A DNA stretch of 64,000 bases from Myxococcales bacterium (GTDB lineage Bacteria; Myxococcota_A; Polyangia; Polyangiales; Polyangiaceae). The stretch's first letter is position 1, and every line of letters begins with the position of its first letter. The DNA lies in the NCBI GenBank assembly GCA_016191785.1, contig JACPVJ010000106.1, positions 1 to 64,000 of the forward strand, read 5' to 3'. Position numbers and translations under genes: made by a program. Positions 42,639-52,222 of this stretch are shown piece after piece. Under the pieces are notes generated by a model that worked only from the letters and a program-made list of their open reading frames with translations, was not told the DNA's origin and ran no database searches.

Positions 42639-43583
42639 ATGCGCATCTCGGCCCGCATCGCTGCCGTCGCGGCCACGCTGTCCCTGCTCTACCCGGGCGG
42701 CGTTTCGGCGGCCGGCGACGACGACCAGACCGCCGAAGCCCGGCGCCTGTACGGCGAAGCCAAGAAACTGATGGGCGCCAAGAAGTACCAGGACGCCGCC
42801 CTGGCCTTCGAAGCCGCGGGGCGACTGAAGTCGAACGCCGTGGCGTACTACACCGCAGCCCAAGCATGGGAGCTGGCGAACGAGGCCGCGCGGGCCGCCG
42901 ACGCGTACGCGCTCGCGCTGGTGACGCCGACGTTGAACGAGGCGCAGAAGCAGAAGTCGGAAGAGCGACTGGCCGAGCTGAAGAAGGAGCTCGGCTCGGT
43001 CAGCGTGAAGGGTGATTCGAGCACACGGGCGCGTCTCGACGAGCACACCGAGGTCGCGCTTCCGGCCACGCTGCACGCGACCGCCGGCTCCCACACGCTC
43101 CACCTCTCGCGCGCGAGCGGCCCGCAGAGTGAGCAGAAGGTCGAGCTGGTGGCCGGCAAGACGATCGAGGTCGACGCCGCGGAGCAGCCCGAGGCCCAGC
43201 CCGAGGCCCCGAAGGTGAAGAAGGTCAAGCTCGCTGAGTCGCGAAAGAACCCGGTCGAGGAGCCCGGCAAGGGCCCGAATCCGTGGAAGACGGTCGGGTT
43301 CGTCGGGATCGGCGCGGGGGTCGCCGCGCTCGGGGGCGGCGTGCTCTTGGGCCTCTCCGCCAAGAGCGCCGAGGACACCTACAAGAAGCAACCGACCAGG
43401 GACACGCTCGATCACGCCAAGGGTCTGGAGACGAGCACCAACATCATGCTGATCGCCGGCGGGGTGCTGACTGCCGCCGGCGTGACGCTGGTGGTCTGGC
43501 CATCGAAGAAGAAAGAGAAGTCGGCGGCGATGCTCGACGTCCGAGTCACGCCCGGCGCGGTGCTCGCCGGAGGGCGCTTCTGA
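42639..43583 (+). CDS. Exported TPR protein with PEGA-like segment and C-terminal helices
   Basis: The protein has 314 residues. Signal peptide at 1-25 (AAVAATLSLLYPGGVSAA). Residues 30-125 form about two TPR units (ARRLYGEAKKLMGAKKYQDA, AVAYYTAAQAWELANEAARA). A beta segment of PEGA type follows (ARLDEHTEVALPATLHATAG). After a charged linker come two hydrophobic helices (TVGFVGIGAGVAALGGGVLL, IMLIAGGVLTAAGVTLVVW). This order is frequent in Myxococcota beside PEGA kinases. It may act as a periplasmic partner of the kinase encoded upstream. Its stop TGA overlaps the next ATG by one base (TGATG), so translation is coupled. Confidence 0.8.
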   Translation: MRISARIAAVAATLSLLYPGGVSAAGDDDQTAEARRLYGEAKKLMGAKKYQDAALAFEAAGRLKSNAVAYYTAAQAWELANEAARAADAYALALVTPTLNEAQKQKSEERLAELKKELGSVSVKGDSSTRARLDEHTEVALPATLHATAGSHTLHLSRASGPQSEQKVELVAGKTIEVDAAEQPEAQPEAPKVKKVKLAESRKNPVEEPGKGPNPWKTVGFVGIGAGVAALGGGVLLGLSAKSAEDTYKKQPTRDTLDHAKGLETSTNIMLIAGGVLTAAGVTLVVWPSKKKEKSAAMLDVRVTPGAVLAGGRF

Positions 43584-45046
43584 TGCGACGCCTGTGGATC
43601 GCCGGGGGCGCTGGGCTCACGGGCGCGGCGCTCGTTGCAGCCTGCAAGCTCGATCTCGACGAGAGCCTGATCGACCGCGGGGACGCCGCGGCCAGCGGCG
43701 GCAGCGCGGGAACCGGCGGCGCGGGGACGGGCGGCGCGGGGACCGGTGGCACCGGCGGCGTGATCCAGGGAGACGGCGGCCCCTGCGACGCCGACACGCA
43801 GTGCACGACCGACGCCGCCTGCCTCGAGGGCCTGTGCGCCGGCGGGCAGTGTCTGTTCGCCGTGTGCCCGACCTCCGAGGCCTGCAAGGGCCGAAGTTGC
43901 GAGCCCACGTCGGGGAAGTGCGGCGAGCCGCAGGTCTACGCGTTCAAAGCCGCGAGCCTGGAGCTCGACGGCGACCTCGCGTGCAGCGGCAACGCCGCGC
44001 GCTGCGTCGCCGCCTTGGCGGATCTGGTCTTCGTCGCGACGGCGGACGGCAAGCTCCACGCTTGGCGCACGCGCAACGCCGCGGGCCCCGAGCCGCTCAC
44101 CGTCGATTCGCCGACCTTCACGGTCGCGCGGATGGTCGCGAGCGAGAACCGACTGCTGGTGATGTCCGCCGTGACTTCGGACAAGGTTCAGCTCGCTTGG
44201 GTCGACCTGCCCAGCGATCCGAAGGCCACCTCGTTGACGCTCAGCTCGGTGGGGGTGACCCTGGCCGGTGCAACCACCCTGGGCGCGGTCTACCCCGCGG
44301 GGCCGGGCGGGTTTCTGGCCGTCGAGGCCAACGCGGCGAGCTTCTACCCGGCGGCTCGGATCACCCCGCCCGTTCCGAACGCCAGCACGCTCTCGGCCTA
44401 CCCCTCGACGGGGCTCGCGGCCGGCGCCACGATCGTCGCCGCCGCGGGCGAGCGGCTGGTCAGCTTCCGCGTCGACGCGAGCGGCAAGCCGGTGGTCCCC
44501 ACCTTCGGCTTGGTGGACAAGGCCGGCACCTCGAGCGCGCAGAGCGGAAGCGAGAAGAGCTTCGCGTTCGAGACGCCCACCGCGCTCTCGGCCCACCATT
44601 TCGCCAGCGGCTTCGACGGCACGGTGCTCTGGAGCACCAACCGTGTCTTCCGTGACGGCGCCGATCTGCCCATGACCAAGGCCGTGGTGCTGCGCTGGCT
44701 TCTGGCGCCCGGCTCGAGCGCGTTCGACGCGAGCGCCGAGGTCGACCTGGCAAGCTACGCCGACGCAGACTGGGGCACCGTGCGCCGCGGCCCGGTGGCG
44801 CTGGTCGACGCGAGCACCGCCGTGACCACCGTCGCTTACCCCGTCGACCCGCAGCAGACGCTGGTGCGCGCGGTGCAAAAGAGCGGCACCACGCTCACGC
44901 TGGGCTCGGCCACGGCGGTGCTCCCCTTCCCGGTCGGTCAGATCGGCGTCGCAGCCAACCGCAAGCTCGGCTTCGTGCTGACGCCCGCCAGCGCCACGCT
45001 GTCGCTGAAGACCACGTTGCACGTCTACGCCCCCGGCTGCGGGTGA
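43583..45046 (+). CDS. Lipoprotein with Gly linker, Cys segment and propeller-like domain
   Basis: The protein has 487 residues; the ATG overlaps the preceding stop by one base. A lipobox (ALVAAC, Cys21) is followed by a glycine linker (repeats of AGTGG), then a Cys-rich segment (PCDADTQCTTDAACLEGLCA, CPTSEACKGRSC). The remaining 370 residues have recurrent strand patterns (LVFVATADGKLHAWRT, TIVAAAGERLVSFRVDASGK, LGFVLTPASATLSLKTTLHV) that suggest a beta-propeller. It resembles the B12-regulated lipoprotein in layout but has no riboswitch. It is probably a surface protein working with the coupled TPR protein. No ligand can be named. Confidence 0.72.
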   Translation: MRRLWIAGGAGLTGAALVAACKLDLDESLIDRGDAAASGGSAGTGGAGTGGAGTGGTGGVIQGDGGPCDADTQCTTDAACLEGLCAGGQCLFAVCPTSEACKGRSCEPTSGKCGEPQVYAFKAASLELDGDLACSGNAARCVAALADLVFVATADGKLHAWRTRNAAGPEPLTVDSPTFTVARMVASENRLLVMSAVTSDKVQLAWVDLPSDPKATSLTLSSVGVTLAGATTLGAVYPAGPGGFLAVEANAASFYPAARITPPVPNASTLSAYPSTGLAAGATIVAAAGERLVSFRVDASGKPVVPTFGLVDKAGTSSAQSGSEKSFAFETPTALSAHHFASGFDGTVLWSTNRVFRDGADLPMTKAVVLRWLLAPGSSAFDASAEVDLASYADADWGTVRRGPVALVDASTAVTTVAYPVDPQQTLVRAVQKSGTTLTLGSATAVLPFPVGQIGVAANRKLGFVLTPASATLSLKTTLHVYAPGCG

Positions 45047-45065
45047 CGCTCTCGAGGGCGCGCGG

Positions 45066-46091
45066 CTACTGCACGAGCAGCTGCTGTCGAACCCAGGCCG
45101 AGCCGCCGCGGTTGTCGTGCACCACGGCCCAGACCGTCATCGGGCCCGGCTTCTTGGGGGCGAAGAGCTTGGTTCCGTAGTCGCTGTTCCAGCCGGCGGT
45201 GGCATCGTTCAAGAGGCGCAGCTCGCTCTTCAGGCTGCCGCGGTCGACGTAGTAGTTGACCCACATCTGCTCGCTGTACTTCTTGCCGTAGGCATCGACC
45301 GAGATCTGGTCCACCTCGGCGCTCGCGGGGTCGATCACGGGTCCGATGGCGATCTCCGGGCAGTCGGCGTCCCCGTCGTCGGAGCACGCCGAGATGCACG
45401 GCACCGTGTCGCAGTCGAGTGCCTGCGCGAGCGGCGTGTCGATGCACGCGCCGTCGATGCAGCTGCCCTTCGCGTCCTCGCCGTTCACGCGGAAGCCTGT
45501 GACGAGGGCGTTCTGGTTTCGGTATTTCTCGAACGCATAGACCGCGGTGTACCCTGCTACGAAGTCGTCGGCGCCCAAGAGCTCGTCGTCGGGCCCGTAG
45601 CAGGCGAGCGGAAAGGCGACCGCTTCGCCTTCAGGCGGCGGGCCGAGCTTGCCGGCGCAGGCCGCGAAGAACACGAACGACAGCCCGTAGGCCGGTTGCT
45701 TGGGGTCGGCGGGCGGCGGGCGGCTCGAGATGACGTCGGCCGGCAGGGTGAAGCTGAAGCGGTCGCCCATTCCAAGGTCGAAGCCCGGCGGCCCGCCCGG
45801 GGCCGGAGGCGCCGCCCCGGCGAACTGTGCGAAGCAGCCCGCGTAGAGATCCCCCGGCGGGTTGAAGCAGCCCGAGAACCAGCCGACCTGAACCGGGCGC
45901 GGAGCCTGCTTCGAACCGTCGTGCCAGAGCATCTGCAGGTCGACCTTCTCGCCGGGCTTGGCGTAGGGCGCGCTCTTCTGCACGGCCAGCACTCGCAGCG
46001 TCTTGATCTCGGACGGCGGGTCGAACTCGGCGCCACACCCGAGCGCGATCGCAGACAGCACGCCGACGAGGGCGAAGTCACGCGCGTTCAA
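45066..46091 (-). CDS. Lipoprotein partner of the TonB-dependent receptor
   Basis: The protein has 341 residues with a lipobox (LSAIALGC, Cys19). The mature part begins with strand-rich Ig-like sequence (IKTLRVLAVQKSAPYAKPGE, VDLQMLWHDGSKQAPRPVQV) and ends in a second similar segment (GPMTVWAVVHDNRGGSAWVR). Paired cysteines lie in the middle (GSCIDGACIDTPL, CDTVPCISACSDDGDADC). No family is recognised. It overlaps the receptor stop by 4 nt (ATGA), so it is almost certainly made with it. An outer-membrane lipoprotein that hands substrate to the receptor is a reasonable inference. Confidence 0.75.
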   Translation of the reverse strand: MNARDFALVGVLSAIALGCGAEFDPPSEIKTLRVLAVQKSAPYAKPGEKVDLQMLWHDGSKQAPRPVQVGWFSGCFNPPGDLYAGCFAQFAGAAPPAPGGPPGFDLGMGDRFSFTLPADVISSRPPPADPKQPAYGLSFVFFAACAGKLGPPPEGEAVAFPLACYGPDDELLGADDFVAGYTAVYAFEKYRNQNALVTGFRVNGEDAKGSCIDGACIDTPLAQALDCDTVPCISACSDDGDADCPEIAIGPVIDPASAEVDQISVDAYGKKYSEQMWVNYYVDRGSLKSELRLLNDATAGWNSDYGTKLFAPKKPGPMTVWAVVHDNRGGSAWVRQQLLVQ

Positions 46092-48934
46092 AACTCACCT
46101 CGCAAGCCCAGGCTGGGAATGATGGGCAGACCGGTCTGGTAGGTCTCTTGCGTGTAATTGTAGTTGTAGCTCAGGCCCTCGACCGCCTGGTTGTTGTAGA
46201 CGTTGTACACGTCCAGATAGGCGGAAAACCGCCAGTCTTTGAACTGCCACGACTTGTCGACGCGCATGTCGAGCTGGTGGAAGAGGGGCAAACGGCGGCT
46301 GTTTGGCTCGCCGGTGAGCTGGGCGTACGAGCCCGAGTCCGCCGAGTAGAGCGAGGGCAGCGCGGGCGGCTTCAAGACGGGCGTGGCGAGCGGACCCGAC
46401 ACCAACCGGAAGCGCGAGCCGAACTCCCAACCCCGGCCCAGACGATAGCTGCCGAGCGCGATCAGGTTGTGGGTCTGGTCGAACTCGTACAGGAACTCGT
46501 CGTCGTCGGGGCCGTTCTGGCGGACCGATCGGGAGAGCGTGTACGCGACCCACCCGAAGAACCGCGCGTCGGGTTTGTACTTCACCAGCGTCTCGAGCCC
46601 CACCACCGACCCCGTGCCCTGGTTGCCGTAGGTGAACGCGCCCCGGGAGTTGGCGTTGCGACTGACCAGATTGGTCAGGTCTTTGTAGAACCCTTCGAGC
46701 GAAACCTCGATCTGGCGGGACAGCTCTTGCTCGACGCCGACCGAGTAGTGCACGGCGCGGTTCGACTCGAGGTTCGGCGTGCCGAACACCGGGTTGGTCT
46801 CTTGGAACTGCGGCGGCTGCGCGAACAGGCCGACGCCCCCCTTCACCGTGGTGCGCAGCCGCTTCTTACCGATCGCCTCGTCTTCGGAGGAGTCGGTCGA
46901 CGGCACCAGATCGTAGCGGCCGTTGATGCGCGGGCTGAAATCGGCCTGACCCGAGTCGCGGGCGTAGTCGACGCGGAAGCCGGGTACGACCCGCAGCCGG
47001 CGGGCCGGAGTCCACTCGCCCTCCAGGTACCACGCCGGTCGGAAGGCGGTCTCGGCCTCTTGTGTCTCCACGATCGGCTTCGCCGCGAACGGGCCGGGGT
47101 CTGGCTCGCCCTCGCGCGGCGGTTGCGGAGCGCGCACGGTCACGTCGTAGGGCACCACCAGGAAATCGTAGCCGGCGTAGAGCTTGAAGCCACGGGCTGC
47201 CTTGAAGCCGAACTCGGTGCGGGCGCCGACGGGATAGGTGTCCAGCTCGAACTTGATGTTCCCCAGCGAGAACCGGATCAGGTTCTTCCCAGCGGAGAAC
47301 ATGCTGCTGACGTCGACGTCGTCCGAGAGCTCGCCGGTGTACAAGGCCTGCGCCCGGTGGGCGCCGGTGCGGAAAGTGATGTTGCCGCCGAGGATGGGGT
47401 CGGCCGCGAGCGGGTCCCGGATCAAGATCTCGAGACGGTCATCCGAGCCGTAGGCCCGAAGGCTGAGCTTGCTCTTGGCCGATGGCTTGTTCTCGGCGAT
47501 GACCTGATAGTCCCAGTACACCGGCGCGGAGGTCACGCCGGCGCCGGACTCCTCGAGCACGGGCTTGATCCAGGCGTCGATCCAGCTGCGGCGCGCGCCG
47601 GCGGCGAACGACCAGCCTTTCAACGGCCCGATGGGGCCTTGCGCCAGCACCCGAGCGTCGATCAGGTCGACCTGGGCCAGAGCGTGATAGCAGCCGGTCT
47701 TCTCGGTCTTCTTGCCGTAGGGCCCGTCGCACCGCGTGTCCGGCGAGCGCAAGCCGACGTCGACGATGCCGCCCATCACGCGGCCGTAGCGCGCGCTGAA
47801 GTTGCCCGGATAAAAGTCGATGCGATCGAGGAGCTCGGTGGGGATGACGCTGGACAGGCCGCCGAAGTGGTAAATCAGCGGGACAATCGTGCCGTCCACG
47901 AAGGTGTTCGTGTCCTGAGGCGCCGAGCCGCGCACGATCAAGAGGCCCGCGAGCCCCGGGGGCCGGGCCACGCCGGGCAGGTTCTGGATCGACCGCAGCG
48001 CGTCGCCGCTGGTGCCCGGGATGCGGGAGATCTCTCGGCGCTCGAGGGTGCGGCGGGTCACCTCGCGCGGAGGGCGCTCGCCCTGCACCGTGACCGCGAA
48101 GCCCTCGCTCTCGGGCGCGAGTCGGTAGGTGATCTCGGCGGCCTCGCCGGCCACGACGTCTTCCAGGCTCTCTTGCGACTGGAAACCGTCGGCCCGCAGC
48201 GTCACCCGGTACTTGCCCGGCGGCAGGTCGGCGATGCCCCAGCTTCCGTCCGCGCCGGTGGTGATTCGACGACTGCCGCCGTCGGGGAACGTGACCTGCA
48301 CCTCGGCCCCCGCCAGCGGCACGTTGGTGCCTGCGATGCGCAGCGCGCCGCCGAGGTTGCCCGTCTTCGGCTTGTCCGCCGGTTTGGGTTTCTCGCCCGG
48401 GGTGGGGGGCACCTCTTTGAGCGTGAACGAGTACTTGTAGAGGATCTTGGCGGCGATGGGCTTTCCGTCGCGCGTTGCGGGCTCGAACACGAACTCGAGC
48501 GCAGCCGACCGAGCGGCGTCGTCGAAGCCATGCCCCGCCGGCTCGGCGACCTCGGCCTCGGTGACCTTGCCTTGGGCGTCGATCGACAGCTTGAGCACGA
48601 CATCGCCCTGGATGCCGGCCTTCTGCGCCTCGGCCGGGTAGGGAGCGCTGACGAACTTCGAGAGCTTCGGCGGAACGACGACGGGCTTCTTCGGTTGCCC
48701 GTCGGGCGGCGGTGGCTTGACGACCGCGCCCGAGCCGCCGCGGGGGACGGCCCCCGTTCCGCGGTCGTCGTCCTGCGCACGTGCCGGCGCCGCCCACGCG
48801 CACGCGACGGCGGCGATGGCTACGAACGCGGAGGGGCGCGGAGGGAGGCGAAGCACGGTCGGAAAGGGTCTCCGGGGCACCGACGCCGCGGCACGCCCAG
48901 GTCGTCTCGTAGCGCGCGGGTCCCTGGCTGACAA
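46088..48934 (-). CDS. TonB-dependent receptor with an N-terminal TonB-like C-terminal domain
   Basis: The protein has up to 948 residues; the TTG at 48934 is the farthest start and a later GTG is possible. After the signal (FVAIAAVACAWAAPARAQ) comes a domain at about 90-175 that matches the C-terminal domain of energy-transducing TonB: SAPYPAEAQKAGIQGDVVLK, VTEAEVAEPAGHGFDDAARS. A carboxypeptidase-like regulatory domain follows (about 190-275; AGAEVQVTFPDGG, LPPGKYRVTLRADGF). Then the plug (GDALRSIQNLPGVARPPG, LLDRIDFYPGNFSARYGRVM) and a 22-strand-type barrel ending LPIIPSLGLRGEF. Substrate is unknown. The TonB-like module fused to the receptor is unusual relative to textbook receptors, though seen in myxobacteria. 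Confidence 0.9.
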   Translation of the reverse strand: MSARDPRATRRPGRAAASVPRRPFPTVLRLPPRPSAFVAIAAVACAWAAPARAQDDDRGTGAVPRGGSGAVVKPPPPDGQPKKPVVVPPKLSKFVSAPYPAEAQKAGIQGDVVLKLSIDAQGKVTEAEVAEPAGHGFDDAARSAALEFVFEPATRDGKPIAAKILYKYSFTLKEVPPTPGEKPKPADKPKTGNLGGALRIAGTNVPLAGAEVQVTFPDGGSRRITTGADGSWGIADLPPGKYRVTLRADGFQSQESLEDVVAGEAAEITYRLAPESEGFAVTVQGERPPREVTRRTLERREISRIPGTSGDALRSIQNLPGVARPPGLAGLLIVRGSAPQDTNTFVDGTIVPLIYHFGGLSSVIPTELLDRIDFYPGNFSARYGRVMGGIVDVGLRSPDTRCDGPYGKKTEKTGCYHALAQVDLIDARVLAQGPIGPLKGWSFAAGARRSWIDAWIKPVLEESGAGVTSAPVYWDYQVIAENKPSAKSKLSLRAYGSDDRLEILIRDPLAADPILGGNITFRTGAHRAQALYTGELSDDVDVSSMFSAGKNLIRFSLGNIKFELDTYPVGARTEFGFKAARGFKLYAGYDFLVVPYDVTVRAPQPPREGEPDPGPFAAKPIVETQEAETAFRPAWYLEGEWTPARRLRVVPGFRVDYARDSGQADFSPRINGRYDLVPSTDSSEDEAIGKKRLRTTVKGGVGLFAQPPQFQETNPVFGTPNLESNRAVHYSVGVEQELSRQIEVSLEGFYKDLTNLVSRNANSRGAFTYGNQGTGSVVGLETLVKYKPDARFFGWVAYTLSRSVRQNGPDDDEFLYEFDQTHNLIALGSYRLGRGWEFGSRFRLVSGPLATPVLKPPALPSLYSADSGSYAQLTGEPNSRRLPLFHQLDMRVDKSWQFKDWRFSAYLDVYNVYNNQAVEGLSYNYNYTQETYQTGLPIIPSLGLRGEF

Positions 48935-49042
48935 CGGGCTTGACGGGCCTCAGGTGCGGCCGCGCCACGATCTTCCGGGTCTCTGCCAAGTCGTGATAGG
49001 TGCGGTCACCGTCCACCCCCGGACCGGCCCAGGAGCGCACCT

Positions 49043-50365
49043 TTGGCGACCAAGAAGAAGAAGCGACCCTCCCCGACCCCGAAAGTGCCGCTCACCGAGG
49101 GCATCACCCCGGCTTCGGCCTTCGACAACGCGTTGGTCCAGTTCAACCGCGCGGCCAAGATCATCAAGCTGACCCCGGACCAGGTCGCGGTGATTCGCGA
49201 GCCGCGACGCATCGTCGAGTGCAAGCTCCCGGTCCGGATGGACGACGGGTCGATCCACGCCTTCAAGGGTTACCGCGTGCAGCACAACATCGCCCGCGGG
49301 CCAGCCAAGGGTGGGGTGCGCTTCCACCCGGACGTGTCGCTGGACGAGGTGAAGGCCCTCGCGTTCTGGATGACGTTCAAGTGCGCGACCATCGGCATCC
49401 CGATGGGCGGCGGCAAGGGCGGAGTGATCGTCGACCCCACCCGGCTCAGCAAGGGGGAGCTCGAGCGCCTGTCGCGCCGGTACTTCGCCGAGATGATCGA
49501 GCTGTTCGGCCCCGACCGTGACGTGCCCGCGCCGGACGTGAACACCAACCCGCAGGTCATGGCCTGGTTCATGGACACCTACTCGATGCACCACGGCGGC
49601 GACTATCTGCCGGCAGTGGTAACTGGCAAGCCCCTCGAGATCGGCGGCTCGGTCGGTCGCAGCTCGGCCACGGCGCAGGGCATGGTGTTCTGTGTGCGCC
49701 GCGCCGCGGCGCACTTGGGCCTCAGCCTGAGCGGGGCGACCGTCGCGATTCAGGGCTTCGGCAACGCCGGGTCGTTCGCCGCCAAGCTGCTCCGGGAGCA
49801 GGGCTGCAAGATCGTGGCCATTTCCGACGTATCCGGCGCCTTCACCCACAAAGACGGCATCGACCCCGACGTCGCCATCGCGCACGTGGAGAAGCACAAG
49901 ACCCTGGCGGGCTTCCATCGCGTGAAGGGGGTCGAGAGGCTCGCGGATCCGATGAAGCTGCTCGAGCTTCCGGTCGACATCTTGATCCCGGCCGCCCTCG
50001 AGAACCAGATCACGGGCAAGAACGCCGGGCGCATCAAGGCCAAAGTGGTGGCCGAGTGCGCCAACGGCCCGTGCACCCCCGAGGCCGACGACATCCTCGA
50101 GAAGAAGCGCGTGTTCGTCATCCCGGACATCCTGTGCAACGCCGGCGGCGTGGCCGTCTCGTACCTCGAGTGGGTGCAAAATCGCATGGGGTACTACTGG
50201 CGGTACCAGCGCGTGCTCGAGGACCTGGAGCACATGATGAACACCGCGTTCGACACCGTGCTCAAGACGGCGCTGCAACACGACGTGCCGCTGCGCACGG
50301 CCGCGTTCATCGTGTCCATCGAGCGGGTCGCCCGGGCGTCAGAGCTGCGCGGCCTGTACGCGTGA
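49043..50365 (+). CDS. gdhA: Glutamate dehydrogenase (Glu/Leu/Phe/Val family)
   Basis: The protein has 440 residues and starts at a TTG codon followed by a Lys-rich tail ([13 protein letters not shown]). It interconverts glutamate and 2-oxoglutarate plus ammonium. Signatures: [22 protein letters not shown], the active-site segment [34 protein letters not shown], and the NAD(P) loop [14 protein letters not shown]. The N-terminal substrate-binding and C-terminal Rossmann domains have normal lengths. Coenzyme preference is not assigned. It is followed after 1 nt by exonuclease III. Its product glutamate is the substrate of the pgs system elsewhere in the window, but no direct link is shown. Confidence 0.93.
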   Translation: MATKKKKRPSPTPKVPLTEGITPASAFDNALVQFNRAAKIIKLTPDQVAVIREPRRIVECKLPVRMDDGSIHAFKGYRVQHNIARGPAKGGVRFHPDVSLDEVKALAFWMTFKCATIGIPMGGGKGGVIVDPTRLSKGELERLSRRYFAEMIELFGPDRDVPAPDVNTNPQVMAWFMDTYSMHHGGDYLPAVVTGKPLEIGGSVGRSSATAQGMVFCVRRAAAHLGLSLSGATVAIQGFGNAGSFAAKLLREQGCKIVAISDVSGAFTHKDGIDPDVAIAHVEKHKTLAGFHRVKGVERLADPMKLLELPVDILIPAALENQITGKNAGRIKAKVVAECANGPCTPEADDILEKKRVFVIPDILCNAGGVAVSYLEWVQNRMGYYWRYQRVLEDLEHMMNTAFDTVLKTALQHDVPLRTAAFIVSIERVARASELRGLYA

Positions 50366-50366
50366 C

Positions 50367-51128
50367 ATGCGCATCGCCACCTGGAACGTGAACTCGATCC
50401 GGGCGCGCATCGACGCCGTGGTCGACTGGCTCGGGCGCGTCGAGCCCGACGTGCTCTGCATGCAAGAGACGAAGGTGGTCGACGACGACTTCCCGACCGA
50501 CGAGCTCCAGCGAATGGGCTACGCCGTGGCGATGTCGGGGCAGAAGACCTACAACGGCGTGGCCATCGCGTCGCGCCTGCCGATGCGGGCGGTGACCGTA
50601 GGGTTCGAGGGCGGCGAGCCCGACCCCGAGAAACGCCTGATTGCGGCGACGATCGGGGGCGTGCGGGTGCTCTCGGCCTACATTCCCAACGGCAAGTCCG
50701 TCGAGAGCCAGAGCTTCGGACAGAAGCTCCGGTTCTTCGATCGCCTGGTGACCGCGCTCACCCCTCCGGGCACCGTGGCGCTGTGTGGCGACTTCAACGT
50801 CGCCCCGGACGAGCGCGACGTGTTCGACCCCGAAGGGATGCGGGGCCAGCTCCACTTCCACCCCGACGAGCACCGCGCGCTGGCCCGCCTGACCGAGCTG
50901 GGCCTGGTGGATGCCTACCGCTTGCACCACGCCGAGGGGGGCCGCTACTCGTGGTGGGACTATCGCGGTGGCGGCCTCGCGAAGAACCAAGGGCTGCGCA
51001 TCGACCTGGTGCTCTTGAGCCGCGACTTGGCCGAGCGCTGCACCCGCGCCGAGATCGACGTGAGCGAGCGGCACAAGGACAAGCCCTCGGACCACGCGCC
51101 GGTGGTTGTGGACGTGACGCTGCCCTGA
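50367..51128 (+). CDS. xthA: Exodeoxyribonuclease III
   Basis: The protein has 253 residues, the normal length. It is an AP endonuclease and 3'-5' exonuclease in base-excision repair. Catalytic elements are visible: MRIATWNVNSIRAR, Glu34 in CMQETKVVDDDFP, the GDFNVAPDERDVFDP loop, RIDLVLLSRDL and the final SDHAPVVVDV with the catalytic His. It lies 1 nt after the glutamate dehydrogenase stop, so it is probably co-transcribed with it. The stop is 5 nt from the convergent metallopeptidase stop. Confidence 0.95.
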   Translation: MRIATWNVNSIRARIDAVVDWLGRVEPDVLCMQETKVVDDDFPTDELQRMGYAVAMSGQKTYNGVAIASRLPMRAVTVGFEGGEPDPEKRLIAATIGGVRVLSAYIPNGKSVESQSFGQKLRFFDRLVTALTPPGTVALCGDFNVAPDERDVFDPEGMRGQLHFHPDEHRALARLTELGLVDAYRLHHAEGGRYSWWDYRGGGLAKNQGLRIDLVLLSRDLAERCTRAEIDVSERHKDKPSDHAPVVVDVTLP

Positions 51129-51133
51129 GGCCG

Positions 51134-52222
51134 TCACTCTGCCGCGACGGGGGCGAACGCTCCGGCGTCCTCGAGCTCGCGGAGGCAGGGCAGCGCCGCA
51201 ACCGCGACGCGGCCGCGCTCGAGAAACCGCTCGCAGCCCAGGTCCGCCTCGAGGCAGCGCGTCACGCGCGACAGGGCGGTGAGATAGACGATTTCCCGGG
51301 CCAGCCCCCCGCCGCGATGGACGCGCGTCGCGACGGCGACGGCGGCCGGGGTACGCGCGCCGACCTCCAGGAGCAGGCGCACGGTCTCCACGAAATCTGC
51401 GCCGCGTCGGACCGAGAGCGCAGCCAGGTGACGCTGGCCCAGCTCGGCACGACGCTGCTCACCGAGATAGCCGAGGCGCCGCTCGATCAAGAGCGCACGC
51501 CCCTCTTCGTCGTCGGAGCCCTGGGCGGTGCCGACCGAGAAGATCCCGCAGGACTCCTGGCCGGCCCGCACCCGCGGCAGCGCGTGGCCGACGACCTCGT
51601 GGTGAACGATGCGCTCGGCTTCGCTGGTGGACAGCCGAGCGCCACCGCGAATCACGATCACCCCGTCGCCCGTGGCCGCCGCCGACATCAGGTCGGGGCT
51701 CACCGTCACCCGGAACGGCAGCCGCAGCTCGCCCACCATGGCCTGCATCAAACTCAGCAGACTGTCGGCGCGGGTCTCGTCGTCGGTCTCGACCAAGGGG
51801 GTGGCCTCGGGCTCGCCCCCGGCGCAGACCCACTCGTGGGCCCAAGCCTCGGCGGCTGCGCCGTCGTCCCCGCGATCGACCGCGAAGCGCCGATCCGCCA
51901 GCTTGGCGAACTCGGGCGTTCCGATCCGTTCGGCCAGCTGGGCCTCGAGGGCCAGCTCCCGCGCCCGATCGGCATACAGCCCCCCGACGCCACCCAAGAG
52001 CTCGACCCGATCGGCCACCGCCTCGAGCAGCGCGCGGAGCTCGGACAGATTCGGAGCCGGCGCCAGCTCCCAGCGCGGCGCCCGGGCCTCGCCCCGCTGC
52101 CACGCGGCCGCCAGGCGAGCCTGCTCGGCGCGGAGCCCCAGCGGGCGACACCGCTCGACCAGGGCGATCCGGCGCTCCGCCTCGGTCAGCCCCCGCGCGA
52201 TGCCGCGCCAAAGGGTGGTCAT
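51134..52222 (-). CDS. DUF1704/MATCAP-type putative metallopeptidase
   Basis: The protein has 362 residues. The zinc motif HExxxH is HHEVVGHAL with ligands His208, Glu209 and His213; DDEEGRALLIERRLG follows where the family has its QEGLA-like helix. The downstream segments RRGADFVETVRLLLEVGART and ATRVHRGGGLAREIVYLTAL are typical of DUF1704 (PF08014). Eukaryotic members are the microtubule tyrosine carboxypeptidases (MATCAP). The bacterial role is unknown. The acidic part of the motif reads EEG rather than QEG. It overlaps the phoH stop by 4 nt (ATGA), so it is coupled to phoH. Confidence 0.8.
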   Translation of the reverse strand: MTTLWRGIARGLTEAERRIALVERCRPLGLRAEQARLAAAWQRGEARAPRWELAPAPNLSELRALLEAVADRVELLGGVGGLYADRARELALEAQLAERIGTPEFAKLADRRFAVDRGDDGAAAEAWAHEWVCAGGEPEATPLVETDDETRADSLLSLMQAMVGELRLPFRVTVSPDLMSAAATGDGVIVIRGGARLSTSEAERIVHHEVVGHALPRVRAGQESCGIFSVGTAQGSDDEEGRALLIERRLGYLGEQRRAELGQRHLAALSVRRGADFVETVRLLLEVGARTPAAVAVATRVHRGGGLAREIVYLTALSRVTRCLEADLGCERFLERGRVAVAALPCLRELEDAGAFAPVAAE

